Below are positions 34,997-42,712 of a DNA stretch of 43,902 nt, in pieces. The first letter of the stretch is position 1, and each line of letters begins with the position of its first letter. Both the position numbers and the translations under genes were made by a program. Source of the DNA: Dehalococcoidia bacterium. GTDB taxonomy: Bacteria; Chloroflexota; Dehalococcoidia; CAUJGQ01. The notes below the pieces were generated by a model, which saw nothing but the letters and a program-made list of their open reading frames with translations, did not search any database and was not told where the DNA came from. The stretch is from positions 1 to 43,902 of the forward strand of contig DATGEL010000012.1 in assembly GCA_035310145.1 (NCBI GenBank), read 5' to 3'.

Positions 34997-35344
34997 TCAT
35001 CGCCGCAATGTGAGCATGGCAGATGGGCGCTGGCAGCAAACCTCACTGAAGTTGGCCGGAAAGCTCAAGCCAAGCATGGCTTCGAAACCGATCGTCGATA
35101 CGACCCGACTCGCGCGGACATCGATATCCGGTAGAGTCCGGTCTTCAACGTGCATGCCATGGATGCGCCAGGTCTTTCCCGACAGCAGCGTAATCAGCCC
35201 GAAGGCTTCGAGCAGCGTGTGTTCGCGTGCTGATTCTGGAGATCGGGTAGCTGGTATCGGGGATGAAGGCGATCGAGAGGAAGTCACCGGCGCTGATCGG
35301 TGCCCCCGTCCCTGAATGGTGATCTCAGTGTTTGCGTTGGCCAC
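34997..35344 (-). pseudogene. Possibly frameshifted gene downstream of the 35325-35678 gene
   Basis: From GTG 35344 one frame gives VANANTEITIQGRG, then Ser/Pro-rich text that looks out of frame, then EHTLLEAFGLITLLSGKTW...LPDIDVRASRVVSTIGFEAM and LGLSFPANFSEV to 34997. In the middle (about 35308-35240) a second frame gives a more protein-like APISAGDFLSIAFIPDTSYP. A shift at the C5 run (35303-35307) and a compensating one near 35240 would join them. It is either a decayed gene, a sequencing error, or an intact gene with an odd middle. The end is loosely like aspartic-protease-type domains; function is not assigned. The GTG overlaps the upstream gene by 20 bp. Confidence 0.4.
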
Positions 35345-35678
35345 CGCTTCTCCTCGGCCGCCAGTTCTCGTCCAGCGTCGCACGCCAGTCATCCCAGGAG
35401 CGATAGCGGGCAAAGGCGTTGAATAGATAGTACCGGCGGTCGGAGCCCTCAGCCGCACGAAGGATCGCAATAGAAGGCACCTGGACGCTGTCCCGTGTTG
35501 GACCGCGCACCACGATGATTCCCGCCTCGGGCCTCCCGTGATCGGCCTCATCCGTGACCTGCAGTAGGATCCACTCGTCGCGGTAGCGCTCGGTAATCTG
35601 GTCTATGGTCAGAACTTCTTCGGAATCCGGGGTCACGATGGCTGCTTCAACCGCCGCGACCTTTGCTTTCGCCTTCAT
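35325..35678 (-). CDS. Hypothetical protein, upstream partner of the 34997-35344 gene
   Basis: A 117-residue cytoplasmic protein. It has an N-terminal KAKAKVAAVEAAIVTPD stretch, EEVLTIDQITERYRDEWILL, VTDEADHGRPEAGIIVVRG and a C-terminal YLFNAFARYRSWDDW followed by a basic tail. It was not recognised; the overlap with the next gene and the pairing suggest a two-gene unit. GAGGTGGG upstream supports ATG 35678 over an in-frame start at 35702. It lies 117 bp after the AAA ATPase gene. Confidence 0.68.
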   Translation of the reverse strand: MKAKAKVAAVEAAIVTPDSEEVLTIDQITERYRDEWILLQVTDEADHGRPEAGIIVVRGPTRDSVQVPSIAILRAAEGSDRRYYLFNAFARYRSWDDWRATLDENWRPRRSGGQRKH

Positions 35679-35795
35679 GCCGCACCCACCTCGTCGTCTC
35701 ACGCTCGATTCAATCGAAAGCCGGCCTTGCCCGGACGCGCCTGGGCCAGGCGCCGAGATCTGCCACCGGCTCCGCGCTGATCACTGCGGCGACGG

Positions 35796-36596
35796 TCACA
35801 AATGGCGCAGGAAGCGGTCGGGGTTGGCGAGGAAGTCGCGGGTGAGGCGGACGTGCTCCAGTTCGTCGTAGGCCGCGGGGGCGATGCTGCCGTCCTCAAG
35901 CAGCAGGATCTCGGCGCCGGGCAGCGCCATGAGCAGCGGCGAGTGCGTGGCGATGATGAACTGGCAGTCGTGCTGCACGCGGTCCTTGAGCAGCGCCAGC
36001 AGGCTGAGCACACGCGACGGCGAAAGCGGTGTCTCCGGCTCGTCCAGGAAGTAGAGGCCGCCGGGCGCCAGGCGCGCCTGCAGGATCGCCAGAAACGTCT
36101 CGCCGTGCGAGCGGGCCAGCGGCTCCTCGCCGTAGCGCGCCGCCAGCGCCCGGCGTTGGCCCGCCATCAGCCCCGTGACGCGAATCTGGCCGCTGCTGCC
36201 GTCCGGCAGCCGTGCGCGGAAGTCCTGCTCCAGCACGCGCAGACCGGACATTTCGCCCGCCACACGCCGGGTGAAGCCGAAGACGTCCTCGGCGCGCAGA
36301 AAGAGCTTGACGCGCGGGTGGCGCCGGCGTTGGAAGCGGAAGGCGCGGGCGAACTCGCGCACGCCGTGCAGGCTGTCGTCGCGGTCGAGGTCGCGGCTGC
36401 CCACCGCCACGGCGCCCATGCCGGCGGCGAGCCCTTCCAGCAGGCTCGACTTGCCGGAGCCGTTCTCGCCCACGAGAAAGGTGACGGGCGCGCTGAACGC
36501 GAGCGCGTCCAGGTCACGCAGCACGGGCAGCGACCAGGGAAACTGGCCCGCAGGCCGCGCCGGGGCACGCCGCTCGATGCCGGAGAGAAAGATCAC
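35796..36596 (-). CDS. AAA-family ATPase (ABC-type ATP-binding fold)
   Basis: A 266-residue stand-alone ATPase of the SMC/RecF-like ABC type. Walker A is in PVTFLVGENGSGKSSLLEGL (about 43-50), Walker B in APGGLYFLDEPETPLSP and the switch histidine in FIIATHSPLLMALPGAEILL. A short middle region with SHGETFLAILQARL precedes Walker B. Small AAA_21-type proteins of this layout are found in many genomes and are mostly uncharacterised. GTG 36596 is chosen because the longer frame runs into the divergent gene's promoter and start area. No transmembrane partner is adjacent. Confidence 0.85.
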   Translation of the reverse strand: MIFLSGIERRAPARPAGQFPWSLPVLRDLDALAFSAPVTFLVGENGSGKSSLLEGLAAGMGAVAVGSRDLDRDDSLHGVREFARAFRFQRRRHPRVKLFLRAEDVFGFTRRVAGEMSGLRVLEQDFRARLPDGSSGQIRVTGLMAGQRRALAARYGEEPLARSHGETFLAILQARLAPGGLYFLDEPETPLSPSRVLSLLALLKDRVQHDCQFIIATHSPLLMALPGAEILLLEDGSIAPAAYDELEHVRLTRDFLANPDRFLRHL

Positions 36597-36705
36597 CTGC
36601 CGAGTGTAGCAGCGCCGGCGTGCTAACTTCGGCTGAACGGAGCGACAAACCGTTGCCGTCGCGGCACGTCCGGGCGGGGCGGGCAGCGTAGAAGGGAACA
36701 CGGTC

Positions 36706-37221
36706 ATGGCGAAGCGCGTTGAGCGGCGCACGGTCGACCTCACGCAGTATCCCGATCTGGTGGTCATCTATCTCGGCATGCGCGTCAATCGCTGGTTCGG
36801 CTTCAGGCGGCTGCTGGGGCTGGGGCCGCAGATCCAGAAGTCGGTGGCGGCGCAGCCGGAGGGGCTGCTGCTGCACGAGAACCTGTTCTTCTCCCTGCGC
36901 CACCTGGGCATGCGCCAGTACTGGCGCGATTGGGAGTCGCTGGAACGCTGGACGCGCAGCGAGCCGCACCAGCGCTGGTGGAAGCAGTTTCTCAAGGACT
37001 CCGGCGGCACCGGCTTCTGGCACGAGTCCTACTTCCTGCGCGGCGGCATGGAGGCGATCTACGACGACGTGACAAGTCCGCTCGGCTTCCTGAAGTTCGC
37101 GCCATCAGAGGCCGCGCGCGGCGGCATGTTCTCCGCCCGCCGTCGCGCCGGTCTGCCGGGCGACTCGCCCACGCCCGTCCTGGACGAGCAGGCGCTCTAC
37201 GCCGGCGGCCCAACGCGGTAA
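36706..37221 (+). CDS. DUF4188-domain (monooxygenase-like) protein
   Basis: A 171-residue protein matching the DUF4188 family: VDLTQYPDLVVIYLGMRVNRWFGFRRL at the start, LLLHENLFFSLRHLGMRQYW, LERWTRSEPHQRWWKQFLKD and TGFWHESYFLRGGMEAIYDD. Members resemble dimeric alpha-beta barrel proteins and are often annotated as monooxygenases or phenylacetaldoxime-dehydratase-like, with little experimental support. GGGAACACGGTC precedes the ATG, a weak site. It is divergent from the AAA ATPase. A tandem repeat lies downstream at 37280. Confidence 0.8.
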   Translation: MAKRVERRTVDLTQYPDLVVIYLGMRVNRWFGFRRLLGLGPQIQKSVAAQPEGLLLHENLFFSLRHLGMRQYWRDWESLERWTRSEPHQRWWKQFLKDSGGTGFWHESYFLRGGMEAIYDDVTSPLGFLKFAPSEAARGGMFSARRRAGLPGDSPTPVLDEQALYAGGPTR

Positions 37222-37279
37222 ACTGCCGTCGGAGCGTGCTGTCCCCGCCGCGCGTCAACGCGCCTCTCCCTTCCCCTCA

Positions 37280-37313
37280 CGTGCCGCGTGTGCCACGTGT
37301 GCCGCGTGTGCCA
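37280..37313. repeat. Tandem 9-bp repeat (CGTGTGCCR)
   Basis: Three units CGTGTGCCA / CGTGTGCCG / CGTGTGCCA (37287-37313) follow a 7-bp partial copy (37280-37286). It lies in the space between the DUF4188 gene and the CoA-transferase gene. No function is evident. Confidence 0.75.
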
Positions 37314-37427
37314 TAAGAAGAGGGCCGGTCCTGGCACAGAACGGGTCGCCTCGACTCGTCGTGCCTATGGGAAAGCGCGAGGCGGTGGTGTTCAGCGCAA
37401 GCCCCATTCCTGCCGGGAGATCGTTCC

Positions 37428-38915
37428 GTGACCGCAACCGTGCCCAGCGCCTACGCCGACTGGCGAGAGACCTACAAATCGCGCTGCCAGAGCGCCGATG
37501 AGGCAATGCGGCTCATCCACGACGGCGACCTCGTCGGCCTGACGATCCTGGCGCCGGCCGAGCTGACCGCTGCCTTCGAGCGGCGGGCGAAGCAGCTCGA
37601 TCGCGTGGATATCCGCCTGCTGGCGCCGCGCGAGCTGCAGCTCTTCACGCCCGATGGCCCGCGCGGCGAGAAAGAGATCGAGCTGTTCATCGGCGACATC
37701 TCGCGTCCCAGCCACGACGCGCGCATCACGACCTATCTGCCCAATACCTTCATGCTGGGGATGAAGGCGTTCGACGACGGCCGGCCGGAGGCGCGCCTGC
37801 CCGACGTGTTCCTGACGCCGTGCAGCCCGCCGAACGAGGCGGGCTACGTGCACTTCGGCCCGCACATGTGGAACCGCAAGGCGTACATCCGCCGCTGCAA
37901 GCGCTCGATCGCGATGATCGACCCGAACATGATGCCCGTGCACGGCGATGTCTGGCTGCACGTCAGCGAGATCGACGCCTTCGTGGAAGGCGTCGTGCAG
38001 CCGGTGGACATGACGGCGATGGCGCGGCGCATCGAGGTGGAGACGCCGCCAGAGAACCGGCCGGCGCTGCGCCGCCTGCTCGGCCTGGCGCTGCCGGAGC
38101 AGATCGCGCTGGTGCAGGACCGCTTTCCCCTGCTGCCGCCCGATATGCTGGAGCGGGCGCTGGGCCTGAGCGAAGTCGACGAGGCGTCGAAAGGCATCGC
38201 CGCCAACCTGCGCGAGCTGATCCGCGAGGGTGCGACGATCCAGATCGGCGTGGGCGAGCCGAGCCAGCTGATGGTCAAGGCCGGCGCCTTCGACGTCGCG
38301 CACGGCCTCGGCATTCACACCGAGCTGGGCTCGCCGGGGCTGGCGCAACTCTGGCAGCGCGGCATCGTCGACAACGCGCGCAAGCGCCTGCATCACGGCG
38401 CCAGCGTCGCCGTGGCCTGGAGCGGCTGCGACGGCGAAGACATGCGCATCATCCGCGACAACCCCGCCTTCCAGCTCTACGACCCGGATTACCTGCTCAA
38501 CCCGCTGCTGATGGCGCAGAACCCGCGCATGACCTCGATCAACAGCGCCGTGGCCGTGGACGTGCTCGGCCAGATCGCCAGCGAGGATCGTTTCGGCGGC
38601 AACATGATCAACGGCACCGGCGGCCAGCCCGACACGCATATCAGCGCGGCGCTGTGCAAGGACGGCCGCGCGATCACGGTGATGCGCTCGACGGCGCTGG
38701 CCGGCTCCGTCTCGAAGGTGGTGGCGCGGCACGAAGCCGGCACGCTGATCACGATCCCGCGTTACCTGGCCGACACGATCGTGACCGAGCACGGCGTCGC
38801 CCGCCTGCTGGACAAGAACCACCGCCAGCGCGCGGCCGAGCTGATCAGCATCGCCCACCCCGACTTCCGCGCCGAGCTGCGCAAAGAGGCGGCGAAGATC
38901 GTGGGTGAGCTGTGA
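37428..38915 (+). CDS. Acetyl-CoA hydrolase/transferase family protein (second copy)
   Basis: A 495-residue member of the same family as 3418-4752, clearly diverged. Family blocks include SRCQSADEAMRLIHDGDLVG at the N-terminus, IQIGVGEPSQLMVKAGAFD, the predicted catalytic glutamate in GLGIHTELGSPGLAQLW, FGGNMINGTGGQPDTHISAA and the terminal RAAELISIAHPDFRAEL. The opening half is longer than in the first copy. Acetate:succinate-type or acyl-CoA hydrolase activity is possible; the acceptor is unknown. It starts with GTG; GGGAGATCGTTCC precedes it. Its stop overlaps the GTG of a small downstream gene by 4 bp (TGA in GTGA), so that gene was translationally coupled. Confidence 0.88.
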   Translation: MTATVPSAYADWRETYKSRCQSADEAMRLIHDGDLVGLTILAPAELTAAFERRAKQLDRVDIRLLAPRELQLFTPDGPRGEKEIELFIGDISRPSHDARITTYLPNTFMLGMKAFDDGRPEARLPDVFLTPCSPPNEAGYVHFGPHMWNRKAYIRRCKRSIAMIDPNMMPVHGDVWLHVSEIDAFVEGVVQPVDMTAMARRIEVETPPENRPALRRLLGLALPEQIALVQDRFPLLPPDMLERALGLSEVDEASKGIAANLRELIREGATIQIGVGEPSQLMVKAGAFDVAHGLGIHTELGSPGLAQLWQRGIVDNARKRLHHGASVAVAWSGCDGEDMRIIRDNPAFQLYDPDYLLNPLLMAQNPRMTSINSAVAVDVLGQIASEDRFGGNMINGTGGQPDTHISAALCKDGRAITVMRSTALAGSVSKVVARHEAGTLITIPRYLADTIVTEHGVARLLDKNHRQRAAELISIAHPDFRAELRKEAAKIVGEL

Positions 38916-39313
38916 GCGGGCCGGCGGAGCAGGCGATGCGCTTCGCGCTCTCGGCCTCGGTCTTCCTGCAGATCTACAGGTATGGTAACGTCCCCGTGTT
39001 GCATCCGGCCCCACCGCCGGGTGAGGATTGAAACCCTTCGCCGGCGGAGCAGCACCACGGCCTGATCTACGTGGCGCCCTGCCCCGCGGGCGCCGAGTGC
39101 CTGCTGAACGATGAGCACAGCGGCTTCCGCCGGGTCAGCCCGGACTACCACATCGCCCCCTTCCTCAGCGAGGAGCGCATCGCGGCGGCGAGCCTGGCCG
39201 AGCCGCTGCCGCGCACCGCGCGCGAGACGCGCCGCGTGGCCGAGGCCGTCGCCCGGCTGCTCGGCGGCACGACTCCTCCGCCCCCGTCGCCGCGCTCCCA
39301 TACTCACGGATGA
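38912..39313 (+). pseudogene. Small coupled gene interrupted by a CRISPR-repeat-like insertion
   Basis: A GTG at 38912, overlapping the CoA-transferase stop by 4 bp, opens a frame MSGPAEQAMRFALSASVFLQ that stops at TGA 39029-39031. The same frame continues to 39313 with EQHHGLIYVAPCPAGAECLL, HSGFRRVSPDYHIAPFL and ARETRRVAEAVARLLGG. The 13-bp GCCGGCGGAGCAG occurs at 38920-38932 and 39040-39052, in phase. Removing one copy and the DNA between (120 bp, 40 codons) would leave an intact 93-residue protein starting MSGPAEQHHGLIYVAPC. As it stands, only a product from GTG 39071 or a fragment could be made. The protein family is not recognised. Confidence 0.62.
38998..39034 (+). repeat. Single CRISPR-repeat-like 37-bp sequence
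   Basis: It begins GTTGCATCC and ends GGATTGAAAC, both hallmarks of type I/III CRISPR repeats, and is 37 nt long. An internal CCGGC-CCCACC-GCCGG stem is nested within ATCC/GGAT, the usual hairpin layout. Only one copy is present; no second repeat at spacer distance on either side and no cas gene in the window. A chance resemblance cannot be excluded. Confidence 0.5.
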
Positions 39314-39325
39314 GGCAGTCGTGGG

Positions 39326-40387
39326 CTATGAAGGATGACTCGCCGCTGTCGCCTCCGCGTTTACCTGCTCCACCAGGCGCAGCAGGCGGCCCAGCGTCTC
39401 GAGCCGCTCGGCCGGCGTCTCGCCCTGCGGGTTGGCCTGCAACGTCGTGACGCCGGCGTCGCGGTAGACGCGCAGGCGCTGCTTCACCATCGCCTCGCTG
39501 CCCAGCAGGTTGGACTGGATCACGAACGCGTCCGGGATCAGCGCGGCGGCTTCGTCGCGGCGCCGCTCGAGCCACAGATCCTGCACGCGCTGCGCCAGCT
39601 CGGCGTAGCCCTGGCGGGCGTAGGCGTCCTTGTAGAAGTTGTGGTCGCGCGAGCCCATCGCGCCGATCTCGAAGGCGAAGCCCGGCTTGCGCGGCGCGAT
39701 CAGCCGCTCCAGGTCGTCGCCGAAGGCCACCACGCCGCCGGCCATGCGGTCGATCGCCGCGAAGTCGCGGCCGGCGCGCGCGGCGCCGCGGCGCAGCGGC
39801 GCAAAGAAGACTTCGGCGTGCTCCGGCATGAACGCGCTGGCGATCCAGCCGTCGGCCAGGGCGCCGGTCAGCTCCAGGCTCTTCGGACCGAGCGTCGCCA
39901 GGTAGATCGGCACCTCCGCCGGCGGGGCGCTGCTCTTCAGGGCGCGGCCCACGCCGCCCGGCAGCGGCAGTTTGTAGACCGCGCCGTCATAGGTCACGCG
40001 CTCGCCGCGCACGGCCATGCGCACGATTTCGACCGTCTCGCGCAGGCGTGTGACCGGCTGCTTGAAGGGCACGCCGTGCCAGCCCTCGATCACCTGCGGC
40101 CCGCTGGTCCCCAGGCCGAGGCTGAAACGGCCGTCCGAGAGCGCTGCCAGGCTGAGCGCCGACATCGCCAGCACGGCCGGCGTGCGGGTGCCCGCCTGCA
40201 CGATCGCGCTGCCCAGACGGATGCGGCTCGTGCGCGCGGCCAGGTAGGCCAGCGGCGTGAGCGCGTCGAAGCCCCAGGCCTCGCTGGTCCAGACCGAATC
40301 CACGCCCAGCCGCTCGGCTTCCAGCACGTAGGCGGCCGTCTCTTCCCGCCGATCGCGCCCCAGCCCGACGCCGATCGCCACCCGCAT
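39326..40387 (-). CDS. LLM-class (F420- or FMN-dependent) oxidoreductase
   Basis: A 353-residue luciferase-like TIM-barrel enzyme. Family blocks are MRVAIGVGLGRDRREETAAY, GVDSVWTSEAWGFDALTPLAY, SRIRLGSAIVQAGTRTPAVLA, GRFSLGLGTSGPQVIEGWHG and PIYLATLGPKSLELTGALAD. The layout (GSAIVQAGTRTP, GTSGPQV) is like F420-dependent members such as methylenetetrahydromethanopterin reductase homologues. The cofactor and substrate are not proven. AGGAG lies before ATG 40387. It is downstream of the DinB gene on the same strand (33 bp between), so the two are probably one unit. Confidence 0.88.
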   Translation of the reverse strand: MRVAIGVGLGRDRREETAAYVLEAERLGVDSVWTSEAWGFDALTPLAYLAARTSRIRLGSAIVQAGTRTPAVLAMSALSLAALSDGRFSLGLGTSGPQVIEGWHGVPFKQPVTRLRETVEIVRMAVRGERVTYDGAVYKLPLPGGVGRALKSSAPPAEVPIYLATLGPKSLELTGALADGWIASAFMPEHAEVFFAPLRRGAARAGRDFAAIDRMAGGVVAFGDDLERLIAPRKPGFAFEIGAMGSRDHNFYKDAYARQGYAELAQRVQDLWLERRRDEAAALIPDAFVIQSNLLGSEAMVKQRLRVYRDAGVTTLQANPQGETPAERLETLGRLLRLVEQVNAEATAASHPS

Positions 40388-40420
40388 GGCCGTGCTCCTA
40401 ACCACGCCGTCGCCGCCGCG

Positions 40421-40948
40421 CTACGCGGCGAACTGCTGGGCGATCGCCTGCAACTGACGCAGGTGGTCGAGGTCGTGTACGCGCATGAACAGCAGCCACT
40501 CGCGCCAGTTGAAGGCGCCAAAGGTCTGATGGGTGATCGCGATCTCGAGGTGCTCGTCGCCGCGGGCATGCAGCACGCGGGCGAGCAGTTGCTCGCGCCG
40601 CCGCGTATGCGCTTGCCAGTAGGCCTCGGCCGTGGTCAGGCCGGCGCTGGTTTCGCCCGAGATCGTGTCACGCACGGGCGGCGGCAGGGCGCCGCCATCG
40701 AGGATGCCCTCGATCGCGCGGGCGCCCGTCTCGTTCATCTGCAGGATGTGGGTGTAGACCTCCGCCGCCGACCAGGCGTCTGGGCCGGGGCGCTCAGCGA
40801 AGCGTGCGGCGGGCACGGCGGCGCCGGCCTCGCGCAGCGGCATGGTATCGCGGCGCACCTTCTCCACCAGTTCGGGAATGCTGAGCTTGTTCGCCTGCGC
40901 CAGGAGATAGCCGCGCACACGCTGGGCTTCGTCGGCTTGCGTTGTCAT
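40421..40948 (-). CDS. DinB-family protein, next to the HxlR regulator
   Basis: A 175-residue four-helix-bundle protein of the DinB superfamily. Candidate metal histidines are in AEVYTHILQMNETGARA, ITHQTFGAFNWREW and the C-terminal RVHDLDHLRQLQAI. Members are metal-dependent thiol transferases or unknown. ATG 40948 has AGGAGA at 8-bp spacing; ATG 40954 is too close to it. It is divergent from an HxlR gene across a palindromic operator at 40997, so it is a likely target of that regulator. The LLM gene follows on the same strand. Confidence 0.83.
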   Translation of the reverse strand: MTTQADEAQRVRGYLLAQANKLSIPELVEKVRRDTMPLREAGAAVPAARFAERPGPDAWSAAEVYTHILQMNETGARAIEGILDGGALPPPVRDTISGETSAGLTTAEAYWQAHTRRREQLLARVLHARGDEHLEIAITHQTFGAFNWREWLLFMRVHDLDHLRQLQAIAQQFAA

Positions 40949-40996
40949 CGCCATTCTCCTGCGCCGCGGGCGCGGCCCGGCTGCGTTGTATGGGAT

Positions 40997-41013
40997 ACTA
41001 TCTTCAAGATAGT
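40997..41013. promoter_or_regulatory. Palindromic operator in the DinB/HxlR divergent promoter
   Basis: ACTATCTT-C-AAGATAGT is a perfect 8-bp inverted repeat, rare and AT-rich in this GC-rich DNA. It is 49 bp upstream of the DinB gene and 85 bp upstream of the HxlR gene. HxlR-type regulators bind such sites and often regulate a divergent neighbour. Confidence 0.65.
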
Positions 41014-41097
41014 TCACGGTCAAGCGGGGTGGCTGGATCGCCCGCGTCCAGAGTGCGGCTGCACAGCGCGGGCACGCGGGGAACGGGAGTACCGCAG

Positions 41098-41781
41098 GTG
41101 GCGAGAACGCGCAGCTATCAGCACTTCTGCCCGGTGGCGCGCTCGCTGGAGCTGATCGGCGAGAAGTGGTCGTTGTTGGTGGTGCGCGATCTGCTGCGCG
41201 GTCCGCAGCGCTTCAGCGACCTGCTCGCATCGCTGGGCGGCATCACGCCGAAGTGGCTGACGCTGCGGCTGCGCGAGCTGGAGGCGGCCGGCATCGTCGC
41301 GCGCGACGCGCGGCCGGGGCGGCGCGAGGTCTGGTATCAGCTCACCGCGGCGGGGCGCGACCTGGCGCCGGTAGTGGAAGCGCTTTCGGTATGGGGCGTC
41401 GAGCATGCGATCCGGCCGCCGCAGCTCGGCGAGGCGGTGCACCCGGCGCAGACGATGTCGGGCATCGCCAGCGTGCTGAACCGGCGCGGCCGCCTCCTCG
41501 AGCGGCCGGCGGTCTGGGTGATTCGCTTCGCGGCCGATCGCGCCTGGACGCTGCGCTGTGACGGCGCCCGTTGGTCCGTGCAGCGCGGCGCCGCCGAGCC
41601 GGCCGACCTGGCGATCGAGGCGACGCCGGAAGCGTGGGTGACGTTTCTGCTCACGCCGCCGCCGCAGCGGGCGGCGCTGCTGGGCGGCCTGCGCGTCAGC
41701 GGCGCCGCCGAGCAGCTTGAGCTGCTCGTCAACCGCTTCGGCTGGTGGGAACGGCCGGCCCGCGCGGCGGCGCAGCCGTAG
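41098..41781 (+). CDS. HxlR-family transcription regulator with C-terminal SCP2-like extension
   Basis: A 227-residue regulator. Residues 1-105 form the HxlR winged helix: YQHFCPVARSLELIGEKWSL with the N-terminal cysteine (C11) often used for redox or electrophile sensing, then RFSDLLASLGGITPKWLTLRL and REVWYQLTAAGRDLAPV. Residues about 110-227 are an extension with AVWVIRFAADRAWTLRCDG, DLAIEATPEAWVTFLL and LGGLRVSGAAEQLELLVNRF, like an SCP2 sterol-carrier-type domain, which could bind a ligand. GTG 41098 has GGGAG upstream at 9 bp. It is divergent from the DinB-LLM unit. Confidence 0.87.
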   Translation: MARTRSYQHFCPVARSLELIGEKWSLLVVRDLLRGPQRFSDLLASLGGITPKWLTLRLRELEAAGIVARDARPGRREVWYQLTAAGRDLAPVVEALSVWGVEHAIRPPQLGEAVHPAQTMSGIASVLNRRGRLLERPAVWVIRFAADRAWTLRCDGARWSVQRGAAEPADLAIEATPEAWVTFLLTPPPQRAALLGGLRVSGAAEQLELLVNRFGWWERPARAAAQP

Positions 41782-41868
41782 CCACGCGGCGATCGAGCAA
41801 GCCGCGGTTATTGCAAACGCTTTGCAGCGCGCTTACGATGCGATTGAACCGGCCGCGAGGTAGTCTCG

Positions 41869-42675
41869 ATGCGCCCTCTGCCCCGTCGCGTGTATGTCGC
41901 GGTGGCGATCGTCGCCGTTGCCGCGGTCGTTGCTTTTGGTATCGCGGTCGCGGTGTCGCCGTGGCAGCCGCGGCTGGTCACCTGGCTGATGGCCGGCGAG
42001 ATCGGCGTCGCGGTCGTGGCCTCGCTGCTCGTACCGGTGCCGCTCGCCACGCGCACCTTGCACTACGTCAATACGACGGCCTTCCTGCTGGCCGCAGTGC
42101 TCTTGCCGGCGCCGCTCGCGATGGTTGAGGCGGCGCTCGCCTGGATCATCACGGATCAGGTCCGCCGCGCGGGTTGGCGGGCGGCGCGCCAGATCCCCTG
42201 GATTGAGACGGTGTTCAACGCCGCACAGGTGGCCCTGCGCGTCGCGGCGGGAGCGATCGTCTTCCGTTCGGTGAGCGGCGTGCCGCTGGTGGACGGAACG
42301 CTCACCGATCGGATGCTGCTCGCCGTTGTGGCGGCCGGCGTCGCGATGTACCTGACGAATCAAGTCCTCGTGCAAGGCATCGTGAGCGTGCAGTCCGGCC
42401 GCTGGCGCCTTGGGGCACTGCTTCGGCTCGTGCGCGTGGACCTGGTGCAGGAAGGTTCCTTGCTGCTGCTGGGCGTGCTCGGCGCGATCATCGCCGGGCG
42501 CGCTCCGCTGGCGATCGCCGTACCGCTTGCCTGCACCATCGTGATCCACCGCGAACTCTCGCGCTCACGCGGCGAGGCGCTGGTGGATGTCACAGGATCG
42601 GATGCCCCTCCGCGCCTGGCGGCCGCCCCGAGCGCGACGGCGCCGCTCACCGCCATGTTCTGGTGGGCGAGCTGA
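41869..42675 (+). CDS. Multi-pass membrane protein, isolated MASE-like sensor domain
   Basis: A 268-residue integral membrane protein with about six or seven helices (VYVAVAIVAVAAVVAFGIAV, LVTWLMAGEIGVAVVASLLV, TTAFLLAAVLLPAPLAMVEA, MLLAVVAAGVAMYLTNQVLV, GSLLLLGVLGAIIAGRAPLA). It resembles the N-terminal membrane domain that in related bacteria precedes GGDEF or HD-GYP output domains. Here the frame stops about 25 residues after the last helix (VIHRELSRSRGEALVDVTG), so no output domain is present. Such a protein may be a truncated signal protein or a partner of another. Start ATG 41869 lacks a strong ribosome site. Confidence 0.7.
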   Translation: MRPLPRRVYVAVAIVAVAAVVAFGIAVAVSPWQPRLVTWLMAGEIGVAVVASLLVPVPLATRTLHYVNTTAFLLAAVLLPAPLAMVEAALAWIITDQVRRAGWRAARQIPWIETVFNAAQVALRVAAGAIVFRSVSGVPLVDGTLTDRMLLAVVAAGVAMYLTNQVLVQGIVSVQSGRWRLGALLRLVRVDLVQEGSLLLLGVLGAIIAGRAPLAIAVPLACTIVIHRELSRSRGEALVDVTGSDAPPRLAAAPSATAPLTAMFWWAS

Positions 42676-42712
42676 CAGACCGACCCGATGGTTCACACCC
42701 GCAACGAGTGGG

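Noticed and set aside
35076-35094. ATGGCTTCGAAACCGATCG as a third copy of the 72-bp repeat end
   Set aside because: Only a partial match to the end, no partner arm at 72 bp, and it lies in a coding-like region.
39029-39031. TGA as a selenocysteine codon
   Set aside because: The TGA is inside the repeat-like insert, which interrupts an otherwise intact frame; no SECIS-like element or selenoprotein match was seen.
38998-39034. A full CRISPR array
   Set aside because: Only one repeat-like unit is present; no second copy at 60-80 bp on either side.
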